Source: Candidatus Saccharimonadota bacterium (GTDB lineage: Bacteria > Patescibacteriota > Saccharimonadia > Saccharimonadales > Saccharimonadaceae). From it: a stretch of DNA of 64,000 nucleotides. The notes under the pieces are model-generated. The model was given only the letters and a program-made list of their open reading frames with translations. It did not search any database and was not told the DNA's origin. The translations under genes and the position numbers were made by a program. The stretch spans positions 18,713 through 82,712 of the forward strand of contig JAFWHS010000003.1 of assembly GCA_017511925.1 (NCBI GenBank), given 5' to 3'. Below, in pieces: positions 26,730-35,759 of the stretch (the stretch's first letter is position 1; the number at the start of each line of letters is the position of its first letter).

Positions 26730-27344
26730 ATGGCACATATAAATAGAAGATTTATTGATAAACATTGGCTTGTCTTTGTTTTGAGGGGTGGGTTAGCCAC
26801 AGTTTTTGGTTTCATGGCTCTGTTTGGCGCCCTCACGGATTTAGGACTAACCATATCAGTAATTAGCGTATTCTTGCTTGGGCTTGGCATTATAGACGCT
26901 ATTAGTGCGCTTTATAATTCCAATAAAAAACACGGCTGGGTGACTTCCGTGATTGACGCATTGGTCGATATTGTTGCAGCACTGGCACTACTCTTCCTTG
27001 CGCAAAACGATCTCGTTGCAGGGCTTGTGATTATCGCCATCTATACTTTTATTTCTGGCGCGATCGATATTTTCCACGGTTTTCTTTCTACAGTGGATCC
27101 GACAGATCGTTTTATTCGTATATTGGCTGGTATTTTGGGTTGTATAATGGGGCTCGTGATCATCAACGCTGGATACTTTGAAGTAATGACATTTATTCGC
27201 TTCTTCGGCGCTTATATGTTGATCGTTGGCGTTACCAGTATGATTTATGGCGTCCATAATCGTGAGCAAAAAATTGAGGATTCTGTAGCCAGAAAGCAAG
27301 CTAGAAAAAGCACATCAAAGAAGACAACAAAAAAGAAAAAATAG
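26730..27344 (+). CDS. DUF308 (HdeD-like) membrane protein
   Basis: 204 residues with about six membrane segments arranged as the repeated two-helix units of the HdeD/DUF308 family (FVLRGGLATVFGFMALFGALT, RILAGILGCIMGLVIINAGY). The C-terminal tail is Lys/Thr/Ser rich, ending STKKTTKKKK-like. TATAAT at about 26700 and AAGGA before the ATG give a normal short leader. The function of the family is poorly defined (acid stress in E. coli). Confidence 0.75.
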   Translation: MAHINRRFIDKHWLVFVLRGGLATVFGFMALFGALTDLGLTISVISVFLLGLGIIDAISALYNSNKKHGWVTSVIDALVDIVAALALLFLAQNDLVAGLVIIAIYTFISGAIDIFHGFLSTVDPTDRFIRILAGILGCIMGLVIINAGYFEVMTFIRFFGAYMLIVGVTSMIYGVHNREQKIEDSVARKQARKSTSKKTTKKKK

Positions 27345-27404
27345 CCTCCACCGCTTCCATTATTTAACATTTTGTATGTTATAATTGGGTTTTAAGGAGG
27401 ACAA

Positions 27405-28280
27405 ATGTCTGTTAAAAAAGCAATCATTACCGATGCTGGGTTTGCTAGCCGGTATTTACCAATTACCAAAACTATACCTAAGGCAATGATCCCTATCGGG
27501 GCTAAGCCGGTGATGCAACTTTGCGTGGAAGAATGTGCTAATGCCGGAATCGAAGAGATAATTATTGTGGCTACGCCAAATACTAAAGCGCGTGAGATTT
27601 ATGATGATTATTTTCATAATAAAGCCGAAAACGTAAAATCTCTATTGGATAGACAGGGGAAGGCTTCACGTTTTGAGCCGGTGCAAGAAATTTTAGATTT
27701 TCCAAAAATTACCATCATAGAACAAGACCCGACTTTGCCTTACGGCAACGGCTCACCAATCGCTACCGCCAAAAGTTTTATTGGCGAAGACGAACCATTT
27801 GTAGTACTATACTCCGACGACGTAGTATTTGGTAAATCCGCCGTAAAAGAATTGATTGAGGCCTACGGAGAACATCCAGATGCTAAAGCTATTATTTCTG
27901 GACAGTTAGTCCCACATGAAGAAATTAAAAAATATGCTTCTATTGACTACGATAAAGAAACCGGTATACTACGTGGTCTAGTAGAAAAACCTGCACCAGA
28001 AGATGCCGCCTCCGACCTAGCTTCATATGGCCGCTATCTGTTGACGCCTGCAGTGTTTGAATATTTGAATCCTGATTTTACTGGGCTTGATGGTGAATTG
28101 TGGACGGCGGACGCGATTGCTCACTTAGTCCCAACCGGGAAGGTCTTTGTGAAAGAAACTTCTGGACATTGGATGACGACTGGTGATCCAAAAAACTACT
28201 TCATGGCTCACTTAGAATATGTTCTCAGTAATACTGATTACGCTGAAGATGTGAAAAAATTTGTTTCAGATTATAAATAA
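27405..28280 (+). CDS. galU: UTP-glucose-1-phosphate uridylyltransferase-like protein
   Basis: 291 residues resembling GalU throughout: LPITKTIPKAMIPIGAKPVMQL, IEEIIIVATPNTKAREIYDDYF, EQDPTLPYGNGSPI, FVVLYSDDVVFG, LVEKPAPEDAASDLASYGRYLL, SGHWMTTGDPKNYFMAHL. The nucleotide loop is atypical: GalU usually has AAGxGTRFLP, whereas here it reads DAGFASRYLP. It would make UDP-glucose for glycans. AAGGAGG lies six bases before the ATG and TATAAT just upstream. The altered loop makes NTP specificity uncertain. Confidence 0.82.
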   Translation: MSVKKAIITDAGFASRYLPITKTIPKAMIPIGAKPVMQLCVEECANAGIEEIIIVATPNTKAREIYDDYFHNKAENVKSLLDRQGKASRFEPVQEILDFPKITIIEQDPTLPYGNGSPIATAKSFIGEDEPFVVLYSDDVVFGKSAVKELIEAYGEHPDAKAIISGQLVPHEEIKKYASIDYDKETGILRGLVEKPAPEDAASDLASYGRYLLTPAVFEYLNPDFTGLDGELWTADAIAHLVPTGKVFVKETSGHWMTTGDPKNYFMAHLEYVLSNTDYAEDVKKFVSDYK

Positions 28281-28312
28281 TATCGTGCTATAATGGCATA
28301 AAAGGAGTAAAT

Positions 28313-28603
28313 ATGGATGTAGCAGAATGGATTTTAGTGGCAATACTAAGCCTGACACTTTTTGTGTTTTTGATCATTGGTATTGTACTAATGGTGAAAC
28401 TACTAGGCCTTACCGACGAGGCAAAGAAAGTAGTAATAAAAAGCCAAGATATTGCGGGCAATGCAAGTGATGTGGTCGCAAACGTAAAGGGGCTAACCTC
28501 AGTAGGTGGCACGGTAGAAATGTTCGTAGAGAAATATATTAACCCAAAATTAAAAGCAAAAGTTAAAGAAAGGAAAGAAGATGGCGGAGAAAAAAGAAAA
28601 TAA
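28313..28603 (+). CDS. Small single-pass membrane protein (DUF948-like layout)
   Basis: 96 residues: membrane segment at 7-30, then a helical amphipathic region and a Lys/Glu-rich tail. The layout is like small membrane-anchored coiled-coil proteins. AAAGGAG lies six bases upstream, TATAAT 20 bases before that. It overlaps the next gene by 23 bases, so both are probably co-translated. No function assigned. Confidence 0.6.
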   Translation: MDVAEWILVAILSLTLFVFLIIGIVLMVKLLGLTDEAKKVVIKSQDIAGNASDVVANVKGLTSVGGTVEMFVEKYINPKLKAKVKERKEDGGEKRK

Positions 28604-28799
28604 TACCGAAAAGCCAAAAAGTGGTGCAGGAAAGTTCTTTTTGGGAGCAGCACTCGGTGCGATAGCTGGCGCAATAGCTGGCAAGTTTATCTCAACCAAT
28701 ATTAAGGATGAGGAAGAGAGCGAAAAAGAAGATTGTGCTTGCGATAAAGAATGTAGCTGCACAGAAAAACCAAAGAAGCAACGTAAAGCAGAAAAGTAG
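28581..28799 (+). CDS. Small YtxH-like membrane protein with Cys-rich tail
   Basis: 72 residues: a Lys/Glu-rich start, a glycine-zipper hydrophobic segment (FFLGAALGAIAGAIAGKFI, 19-37), then a charged tail holding four Cys as CACDKECSC. The pattern CxCxxxCxC could bind a metal or form disulfides. AAGGAAAG lies just before the ATG. It is followed two bases later by dnaE. Confidence 0.6.
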   Translation: MAEKKENNTEKPKSGAGKFFLGAALGAIAGAIAGKFISTNIKDEEESEKEDCACDKECSCTEKPKKQRKAEK

Positions 28800-28801
28800 A
28801 G

Positions 28802-31800
28802 ATGAGACTAAAGCCGAGTGATTTTGTGCATTTGCACAATCATACGCATTATTCACTTCTAGACGGTTTAACTAAGATACCAGAACTAGTGAATTTTGTG
28901 AAAGAGGAAGGTATGGAAGCCGTGGCCGTAACAGACCACGGCACTATGTCTGGCTTGGTTGAATTATATAAGGAATGCAATGCGGCAGGAATAAAGCCTT
29001 TGCTTGGGCTAGAGGCATATGTAGCAGCTCGCAAAATGACCGATAAAGATGCTGCGCATGATAAGCAGAGGTTTCATATTACTCTTATTGCCATGAATAA
29101 TAAGGGGTTTGAAAACCTTTGTAGAATAATGAGCGACGCGGAAGAATATGGCAAATATTATAAGCCGCGCACAGATCACGAAGAACTAGAAAAATATAAT
29201 GAAGGACTGATCTGTCTGTCTGGTTGTATGGGCTCAGAGATCTCTGAGGCGATCCGGGCTGGGGATGATAAACGTGCCTACGAATTAATTGATTGGTATC
29301 GCAATGTCTTTAAGGATCGTTTTTATTTGGAGATGCAAGATCACGGCCACCCAAAATCTGCTACGCATTCCGAAGAGCAAAAGAAGGTCAACGATTGGCA
29401 TATGGCGCATGCCAAAGAATTAGGGTTGCCGTTAGTGGTAACCTGCGATGCGCACTATCTAAAGAAAGACGATCAGGATGCACATGAAGTGTTGCTCTGT
29501 ATTGGTACTGCGGCAAACTTGTCTGATAAAAATCGTATGACTTTAAAAGATTACGATTTACACGTAATACCCGCAGCAGAAATTATTGAACATTGGCAGG
29601 ACACCTGCCCGGAAGCAGTATTAAACACTAAGCAAATCGCAGATCGTTGCAATGTGGATTTGCAACTGGGTAGAATTTTGATTCCGAAATTCCCGGTGCC
29701 GGATGGCGAAGACGAAAAAACTTTTCTTGATAAATTAGTTTTTCAAGGTTTAGTTTATCGCTATGGCGGCAAAAAATTAGAAGATACCACCAATATGACG
29801 ATTAGTGAATGCCGAAAAATCCTAGAGAAAGTAGATTTAGACCGCGACGAGGCGCATAAAATTTTGCCGCGCATCGATTATGAATTATCTGTAGTGGATA
29901 AAATGGGATATAACGGTTACTTCCTTATCGTGCAAGATTTTATCAACTGGGGTAAGTCACAGCGTATAGTATATGGTCCTGGGCGCGGTAGTGCAGCCGG
30001 CTCGATTTTGGCATATGCTCTGCGTATTACAGAATTAGACCCATTAAAATATGATTTACTTTTTGAGAGATTCTTGAATCCAGATCGCATTAGTATGCCA
30101 GATATCGACACCGATATTCAGGATACGCGAAGAGACGAGGTGATTGAATATTGCTCCAATAAGTATGGCTCAGCGAGGGTATCAAATATTGCGACTTTCG
30201 GTAAAATGATGGCCAAAAACGCAGTGCGTGATGTGGCGCGAGTTCTAGAAGTGCCTTACGCCGAAGCAGACCGAATCGCTAAAATGGTGCCGGATCCCGT
30301 TATGGGTCATCATGTACATCTAGCAGATGCCATACGCGATGTGCCAGACCTAAAACATGAATACGAAACTAATCCTACCGCAAAGGAAGTGATTGATTTT
30401 GCATCAAGGCTTGAGGGAACAATTCGTAACCACGGAGTACATGCTTGTGGCGTAATTATTGCTCCAGACGATCTAGTAAAATTCTTGCCACTTGAAGTTT
30501 CGGCAAAAGGCCCGATTGCCGCGCAATTTCCAATGGGCCAAGTAGAAGAATTGGGTCTACTTAAGATGGACTTCTTGGGGCTATCTAATTTATCAGTTAT
30601 TAATAATGCCCTCAGGATGATTCGTAAGGTATACAACAATGATATCGACTTGTCGTCGTTGCCGTTGGATGATCCAGAAACTTATGCTTTGCTTCAACGT
30701 GCTGAAACGACCGGCGTATTTCAACTGGAATCTGCCGGCATGAAGAGATATCTTCGCGATCTAAAGGCGTCTACTTTTGAGGATATTATCGCTATGGTAG
30801 CACTCTATCGGCCAGGCCCTATGCAGTTTATCGACTCATTTATCAAACGTAAACATGGTGAAGAGCCTATTACGTATTTGCACCCTGGTCTAGAAAATTC
30901 GCTAAAAAATACCTATGGTATTATGATTTACCAAGAGCAGTTCATGCAGATCTCTAAGGAATGGTGTGGTTTTACTGGTGGCCAAGCAGATACACTGCGT
31001 AAGGCTGTAGGGAAGAAAAAGATCGATATGATGAAAAAGGTGAAGCCAGAATTCATCGAGGGGGCCATAAAAGTAGGTGGAGCCACAAAAGAAATAGCAG
31101 AGACGTTTTGGAGCCAGTTGCTGGATTTTGCAAATTATTGCTTTAATAAGTCACATGCAGCGTGTTATGCTTTGATTGCCTACTGGACCGCATATCTTAA
31201 AGCTCATTATCCTGATGCCTTTATGGCTGCACTAATGACTGCCGATATGCGTTGGACGGATCGTCTTGCAATTGAAATTGCTGAATGTAAGAGAATGGGC
31301 ATAAAAGTATTGGGGCCAGATATCAACCAAAGTTATGGCGATTTTGGTATTGTTGGTGGCGAAAATACAATTCGTTTTGGCTTGTCCGGTATTAAAAGTA
31401 TGGGGAAAGCCCTAGTGGAAGACATCGTAATCCCGGAGCGTGATAAAAATGGCCCGTTTAAATCGGTGTGCGATTTTGCAAAAAGAGTAGATTCGACTAA
31501 ATTTAATAAAAAATCTTGGGAAGCGGCTATAAAGACAGGTGCATTCGATAGGTTTGCCTCGCGGTCTGATTTGTTATTTAATCTAGAAGCTATCCAAGCT
31601 TACGGAGCAAAATGCCAAAAGGACGTATGTTCTGGCCAAACTGATCTGTTTGGCATGATGGGTGAAGCAGGTATGATACCAGAGGTAGAAATAAAGCCGG
31701 CACCAATACAGTATGCCGAAAAAGAACAGTTGCTCTGGGAGCGAGATTTAATGGGGCTCTACCTCTCTGCGCATCCGTTAGACAAATATGATACTTATTT

Positions 31801-32530
31801 CAATGAGCAGACTCACCCGATGAACCTAATTACGCCGGAAAATAATGGTAAGGTTGTAACAATCGGCGGAATTATCACCGCCGTAAGAACAATCTTGACA
31901 AAAAAAGGCGACAAAATGGCTTTCGTAAAGATTGAAGATAAATCTTCCGAAACAGAATTCATAGTATTTCCAAGCGTATTTGCAGAATATGGAGCAAAAA
32001 TGGAAGTAGATAATGTAGTGCGCGTACAAGGCAAAATAAACGCCGCAGATAAGGAAGGGAATTTGACTTCAGAAGCTAAGGTATTGGCAGAAACAATAGA
32101 GCTGGTTTCTGATGAAATCTTGGAGAATTACCAGCCTACCGGCACAAAACTAGCGGCACCTGCAATGGCAGCGACCAAAAGCTATAGTCGCGGCGGTAGA
32201 ACTTCGGCAGAGAGGGTATATAAAAATACCGCATCCAGCAACGGCTCTTCGCAAAAAACTATTGATACTCCAAGAGTACTAGCGGCCCCGCCGAAAGACC
32301 CACGTAAAGAAAAATTATATTTGTTGATTGAAAACCCAGATGACACAGAGACATTAACCGCCATCAGAAGACTTGCCGACATCAATATAGGGTTTCAGGA
32401 TGTGATACTGGTACTAAAAGATGGCGAAACCAAAAGACCATTAAAAATGCCGTTCAAGGTGGAGGCCAACGAAGACATGTTATCAAAATTAAGGGAGCTG
32501 CTTGGAGAAGATAAGGTAAAGGTGGTATAA
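28802..32530 (+). CDS. dnaE: DNA polymerase III alpha subunit
   Basis: 1242 residues. The N-terminal PHP domain keeps its metal-ligand pattern (HLHNHTHYSLLDG, VTDHGTM, SGCMGSE, CDAHYL), so it may be active for proofreading or pyrophosphate removal. The polymerase active site reads MPDIDTDIQDTRRDEVIEY, followed by IATFGKMMAKNAVRDVAR and YRPGPM. A helix-hairpin-helix region, then an OB domain (VTIGGIITAVRTILTKKGDKMAFVKIEDK) and a tail domain follow. It is the replicative polymerase. The two small membrane-protein genes directly upstream are unusual company. Its stop overlaps the smpB promoter. Confidence 0.95.
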   Translation: MRLKPSDFVHLHNHTHYSLLDGLTKIPELVNFVKEEGMEAVAVTDHGTMSGLVELYKECNAAGIKPLLGLEAYVAARKMTDKDAAHDKQRFHITLIAMNNKGFENLCRIMSDAEEYGKYYKPRTDHEELEKYNEGLICLSGCMGSEISEAIRAGDDKRAYELIDWYRNVFKDRFYLEMQDHGHPKSATHSEEQKKVNDWHMAHAKELGLPLVVTCDAHYLKKDDQDAHEVLLCIGTAANLSDKNRMTLKDYDLHVIPAAEIIEHWQDTCPEAVLNTKQIADRCNVDLQLGRILIPKFPVPDGEDEKTFLDKLVFQGLVYRYGGKKLEDTTNMTISECRKILEKVDLDRDEAHKILPRIDYELSVVDKMGYNGYFLIVQDFINWGKSQRIVYGPGRGSAAGSILAYALRITELDPLKYDLLFERFLNPDRISMPDIDTDIQDTRRDEVIEYCSNKYGSARVSNIATFGKMMAKNAVRDVARVLEVPYAEADRIAKMVPDPVMGHHVHLADAIRDVPDLKHEYETNPTAKEVIDFASRLEGTIRNHGVHACGVIIAPDDLVKFLPLEVSAKGPIAAQFPMGQVEELGLLKMDFLGLSNLSVINNALRMIRKVYNNDIDLSSLPLDDPETYALLQRAETTGVFQLESAGMKRYLRDLKASTFEDIIAMVALYRPGPMQFIDSFIKRKHGEEPITYLHPGLENSLKNTYGIMIYQEQFMQISKEWCGFTGGQADTLRKAVGKKKIDMMKKVKPEFIEGAIKVGGATKEIAETFWSQLLDFANYCFNKSHAACYALIAYWTAYLKAHYPDAFMAALMTADMRWTDRLAIEIAECKRMGIKVLGPDINQSYGDFGIVGGENTIRFGLSGIKSMGKALVEDIVIPERDKNGPFKSVCDFAKRVDSTKFNKKSWEAAIKTGAFDRFASRSDLLFNLEAIQAYGAKCQKDVCSGQTDLFGMMGEAGMIPEVEIKPAPIQYAEKEQLLWERDLMGLYLSAHPLDKYDTYFNEQTHPMNLITPENNGKVVTIGGIITAVRTILTKKGDKMAFVKIEDKSSETEFIVFPSVFAEYGAKMEVDNVVRVQGKINAADKEGNLTSEAKVLAETIELVSDEILENYQPTGTKLAAPAMAATKSYSRGGRTSAERVYKNTASSNGSSQKTIDTPRVLAAPPKDPRKEKLYLLIENPDDTETLTAIRRLADINIGFQDVILVLKDGETKRPLKMPFKVEANEDMLSKLRELLGEDKVKVV

Positions 32531-32531
32531 T
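32526..32531 (+). promoter_or_regulatory. -10 box of smpB (leaderless), overlapping the dnaE stop
   Basis: GTGGTATAAT; the dnaE TAA stop lies inside it. Six bases separate it from the smpB ATG. Confidence 0.6.
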
Positions 32532-32537
32532 TGCCTT

Positions 32538-32954
32538 ATGAAAAAAAAGAAAACTCCAAGCTCGGTGACCGTAAATCGTAGAGCGCATTTTGACTATAAA
32601 CTGGGCGACGAGCTTTCTGTTGGAATGGTTCTTACTGGACCAGAAGTACGCCTCATTCGTGATCATCATGCACAATTAAAAGGTTCTTTCGTGACGATTA
32701 GAAATGGCGAATTATGGTTAAATAATTTAACACTTGGTGCCGACACCGCCAAGAATATTAAATTACTTGCTACAAAAAAACAGATTGCCGCTTTGGAAAA
32801 GGAAAAAGTGGCCGGTTCGACCATAGTGCCAACAAAATTACTTGGGGGCAGTAGATATATAAAGTTAATGGTAGCCTTAGGTAAAGGTAAAAAGAAGTAC
32901 GATAAGCGCGAAACCATAAAAAAACGCGATTTTGAGAGAGGCAGATACGCATGA
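32538..32954 (+). CDS. smpB: SsrA-binding protein SmpB
   Basis: 138 residues with NRRAHFDYKLGDELSVGMVLTGPEVRLIR at the start and the basic C-terminal tail KKYDKRETIKKRDFERGR that enters the ribosomal decoding site. SmpB brings tmRNA to stalled ribosomes. No tmRNA gene is recognisable nearby. Overlaps xthA by four bases. Confidence 0.93.
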   Translation: MKKKKTPSSVTVNRRAHFDYKLGDELSVGMVLTGPEVRLIRDHHAQLKGSFVTIRNGELWLNNLTLGADTAKNIKLLATKKQIAALEKEKVAGSTIVPTKLLGGSRYIKLMVALGKGKKKYDKRETIKKRDFERGRYA

Positions 32955-33733
32955 AAATATATTCTTGGAATGTTAATGGATTACGCGCCGTTTTAAAAAA
33001 GGGAGCTTTGCAAGATTTCATCAAGAAAGAAAACCCTGATATTTTATGTTTACAGGAGACGAAGGCTAAGCCAGGTCAAGCCGAAGTAGATTTCCCGGAG
33101 TATGAAGAGCTGTGGAATTCGGCAGAACGGCCAGGTTACGCTGGGACGGCGATTTTCACAAAAGTCAAACCAATTTCCATAAGAAACAACTTAAGTACGA
33201 AGTATGATTTTAAGGATCAATTTGGTGATCCTTTGTCAGAAGGAAGGGTACTGACAGCGGAATTTGAAAAATTTTACTTAGTAGATGTATATACACCAAA
33301 CTCAAAGCGCAGTTTAGAGAGACTAAACTTACGTGAAAAGTTATGGGATCCAGAATTTTTGAAATATTTGAAGATATTAGAAAAAGATAAACCAGTGGTG
33401 GTTTGCGGCGATTTCAACGCAGCACATACCGAAATTGATTTAGCTAGACCTCAAGCAAATCGTCACAATGCTGGATTTACTGATGAAGAGAGAAGAGGCG
33501 TTTCTAATTTGCTCGCCGCCGGATTCGTAGACACTTTTCGCGAGCTAAACCCAGACGCAAAGCGTTATACTTGGTGGAGTCATATGGGGCATGCCCGCGA
33601 AAATAATGTTGGTTGGCGGATTGATTATTTTTTAATTTCTAAAGATTTACAAAAAAATCTAAAATCTGCAGAAATTTATGAAAATTATATGGGCTCTGAT
33701 CATTGCCCTATAAGTATTGAATTGGAGTTTTGA
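32951..33733 (+). CDS. xthA: Exodeoxyribonuclease III / AP endonuclease
   Basis: 260 residues of the EEP nuclease family: KIYSWNVNGLRAVLKKG, LCLQETKA (metal Glu), VCGDFNAAHTEIDLA (Asp-Asn), RIDYFLIS and the C-terminal SDHCPISIELEF with the catalytic Asp-His. It cuts DNA at abasic sites. Start overlaps smpB (ATGA), stop overlaps the next ATG (TGATG). Near-canonical length. Confidence 0.92.
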   Translation: MKIYSWNVNGLRAVLKKGALQDFIKKENPDILCLQETKAKPGQAEVDFPEYEELWNSAERPGYAGTAIFTKVKPISIRNNLSTKYDFKDQFGDPLSEGRVLTAEFEKFYLVDVYTPNSKRSLERLNLREKLWDPEFLKYLKILEKDKPVVVCGDFNAAHTEIDLARPQANRHNAGFTDEERRGVSNLLAAGFVDTFRELNPDAKRYTWWSHMGHARENNVGWRIDYFLISKDLQKNLKSAEIYENYMGSDHCPISIELEF

Positions 33734-34512
33734 TGGATTTTTTGCATAAACTAGATGAAAATATTTTTAAAGATTTGTATTGGAATATACCGGAGCAAAA
33801 ACAAGGCAAAGTAAATATCATCGGCGGCAACGCGCAAAGTTTTCGCACTAGCGTAAAAACCGCAGAATACTTGCTAAAAAATTATCCTTTAGCGAATGTA
33901 AATTTAGTTTTACCAGATATTCTAAAGACCAAATTACCTCCTATGCCAGATATATTTTATCTAAAATCTACAGAAACTGGATCTTTTGCCGATAGCGAAG
34001 AGCTTAAAAATGTCATGGCGCTGGCCGACTATAGCCTAATCATTGGAGATTTGTCAAAAAATACTATTACTGGCCAAGCCATAGCAAGCGCGTGTGAAAA
34101 TTCCGCAGCGCCTCTGTTGGTTACACGAGATACAGTGGATTTATTAGCGGAAAACACTACAGAAAAATCACTAATGAACGAAAATCTCGTAGTGATGGGG
34201 TCTATGGCGCAGATACAAAAATTATTTCGTGCAGTCTATTATCCCAAAGTACTCACATTGTCGCAATCACTAGTTCAGGTCGCTGAAGCGTTACATAAAT
34301 TCACCTTAAGCTACCCAGTAGCTATGGTGACTATTCATAATGGACAAATCATCGTGGCGAAGAGTGGTACCGTGAATGTAGTGCCACTACAAAAATCTGG
34401 TTTTACGCCAATACTATTTTGGAATGGAGAAATGGCGGCAAAGATTGTAGCCCTAAACTTATATAATCCTAATAATTTTATAAAAGCTACTTCAGCTGCT
34501 GTTTTCGCTTAG
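33733..34512 (+). CDS. Unassigned protein, possibly ribokinase-like (NAD(P)H-hydrate dehydratase type)
   Basis: About 259 residues from the ATG at 33733, which shares one base with the xthA stop. The region KGKVNIIGGNAQSFRTSVKTAEYLL and SLIIGDLSKNTITGQAI recall the C-terminal kinase-like domain of YjeF/NnrD proteins, but the usual GSGLG and NAGT motifs are not seen, so activity is doubtful. No signal peptide or membrane segment. The last 26 bases overlap the converging CDP-alcohol transferase gene. Confidence 0.4.
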   Translation: MDFLHKLDENIFKDLYWNIPEQKQGKVNIIGGNAQSFRTSVKTAEYLLKNYPLANVNLVLPDILKTKLPPMPDIFYLKSTETGSFADSEELKNVMALADYSLIIGDLSKNTITGQAIASACENSAAPLLVTRDTVDLLAENTTEKSLMNENLVVMGSMAQIQKLFRAVYYPKVLTLSQSLVQVAEALHKFTLSYPVAMVTIHNGQIIVAKSGTVNVVPLQKSGFTPILFWNGEMAAKIVALNLYNPNNFIKATSAAVFA

Positions 34513-35152
34513 TTTTGGCTTCTAGTTTTTTCTCTAGATCTACGGCATTACGGGAAATATGGTGGCGGCGTTCCGCCAAGAAAAACCATAGAAACGCACA
34601 AATTACCATAGACGCTATAATAATGGAAATCTTAGCTACAAAGGGCCAGGTGGTAGCAAATAACATCCAGATAGCCACCGCCGCAATAAGTAAAAGATAG
34701 ATCATGCGGCGAATCATGATTATTTTTTTGGCTAATGAAAAATTACGATTAATAAGAGAATTTGGACTAGCGTCATCTGGATGGCCAAATAGTCTACCAT
34801 AAATAGTACTATCTATTATGATGCTGAGAATTATATACGAGATAGCAATGATTGCGCCAGCAATAAAATTAACACGAAGCGTAAAAAATAGTATCGCGGC
34901 AAAACCAGTAAGAGCATCTGCATACATGTCATAACGGGCTGCGTATTTACGATACCAAGGAGCTTTGCCCTTGGGGAATGGCCAACGCGTAGCGCAGGCA
35001 CCATCAAAAGCGTCTGTAAGCTCTGCTAAGATAAATAAAATCAACCCCACCCCAATATCGTTGGCGTTGGAACTCAAGACGGCAAGACCAATAATTGCAG
35101 TTGCTAAAACAAAACGAGACAACGTAAGAATATCAGCTAGATAATATTTCAT
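34487..35152 (-). CDS. CDP-alcohol phosphatidyltransferase family membrane protein
   Basis: 221 residues with about six membrane segments. The family motif DxxDGxxAR(8-9)GxxxDxxxD appears as DAFDGACATR...AARYDMYADAL: the acidic residues are kept, one residue is inserted before the Arg, and the Gly is Ala. Enzymes of this family join a CDP-activated lipid to an alcohol (phosphatidylglycerophosphate, inositol phosphate and related lipids). It follows the exported protein gene by two bases and overlaps the previous convergent gene, so it sits in a two-gene operon. Confidence 0.75.
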   Translation of the reverse strand: MKYYLADILTLSRFVLATAIIGLAVLSSNANDIGVGLILFILAELTDAFDGACATRWPFPKGKAPWYRKYAARYDMYADALTGFAAILFFTLRVNFIAGAIIAISYIILSIIIDSTIYGRLFGHPDDASPNSLINRNFSLAKKIIMIRRMIYLLLIAAVAIWMLFATTWPFVAKISIIIASMVICAFLWFFLAERRHHISRNAVDLEKKLEAKTKRKQQLK

Positions 35153-35154
35153 AC

Positions 35155-35733
35155 TTACTCTGGGATTTTAGCTACAATGGCAAAATTAAGTGCAGTCTCA
35201 TAGGTGCCGGTGGGTGATTCTAGATCAAGTTTTGCGCCGAGATGGACAGTGCTGGTAGCCCCAGCTTTACCAGTAAAGCCGCCAGAGACATCCATAATCT
35301 TTAGCCCAGTAGCGGAAATAGGGAAATAATTGCCATTGTCTATAGCTATGCCCCAACGATTAGTAGTAAATGTATTATCTTTGCCGAGTTCGGTAGTATA
35401 GCCACCTGGCAAATCAGCTAATGTAGGAATAGCATCACCGCTAGGCGTAATCAAATCTGTAGTTGGTGCAGAAACAGTGACAACATATCCGTCATCACTA
35501 TTAGAGTAAGAAGTAATTTTGATATCCTGACTATTAAAAGTACCTTTGCTGGTAAGCTCAATAGCTAGAGGATTTGTGGAGTATTCTATAGCAATAGACA
35601 CCGATGGTTCAAGCGTAGCGGCAAAATCTAAGTTAGATGTGCCCGCTAATACATCGACATGACCATAAAAAACTGCGCCGAAACACAGTGAAACAAGTGA
35701 AAGTATGAATATGACCTTTTTTGTTTTATTCAT
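35155..35733 (-). CDS. Small exported protein with the shared surface domain
   Basis: 192 residues. Signal peptide 1-31 (basic start, hydrophobic core, cleavage near VLAG). The mature part shows DDGYVVTVSAPTTDLI, AIPTL, NRWGIAI, HLGAKLDLESPTGTYETALNF: the same succession is seen in the exported protein at 42074-43045 and, more distantly, in the N-terminal part of the FISUMP proteins. No membrane anchor or sorting signal at the C-terminus. Probably secreted or non-covalently surface-bound. No known function. Confidence 0.65.
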   Translation of the reverse strand: MNKTKKVIFILSLVSLCFGAVFYGHVDVLAGTSNLDFAATLEPSVSIAIEYSTNPLAIELTSKGTFNSQDIKITSYSNSDDGYVVTVSAPTTDLITPSGDAIPTLADLPGGYTTELGKDNTFTTNRWGIAIDNGNYFPISATGLKIMDVSGGFTGKAGATSTVHLGAKLDLESPTGTYETALNFAIVAKIPE

Positions 35734-35739
35734 AAGCTC

Positions 35740-35745
35740 ATTGTA
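35740..35745 (-). promoter_or_regulatory. -10 box of the exported-protein operon (leaderless)
   Basis: TACAAT on the minus strand, six bases before the ATG ending at 35733. Confidence 0.55.
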
Positions 35746-35759
35746 ACATAAAAAATTGT

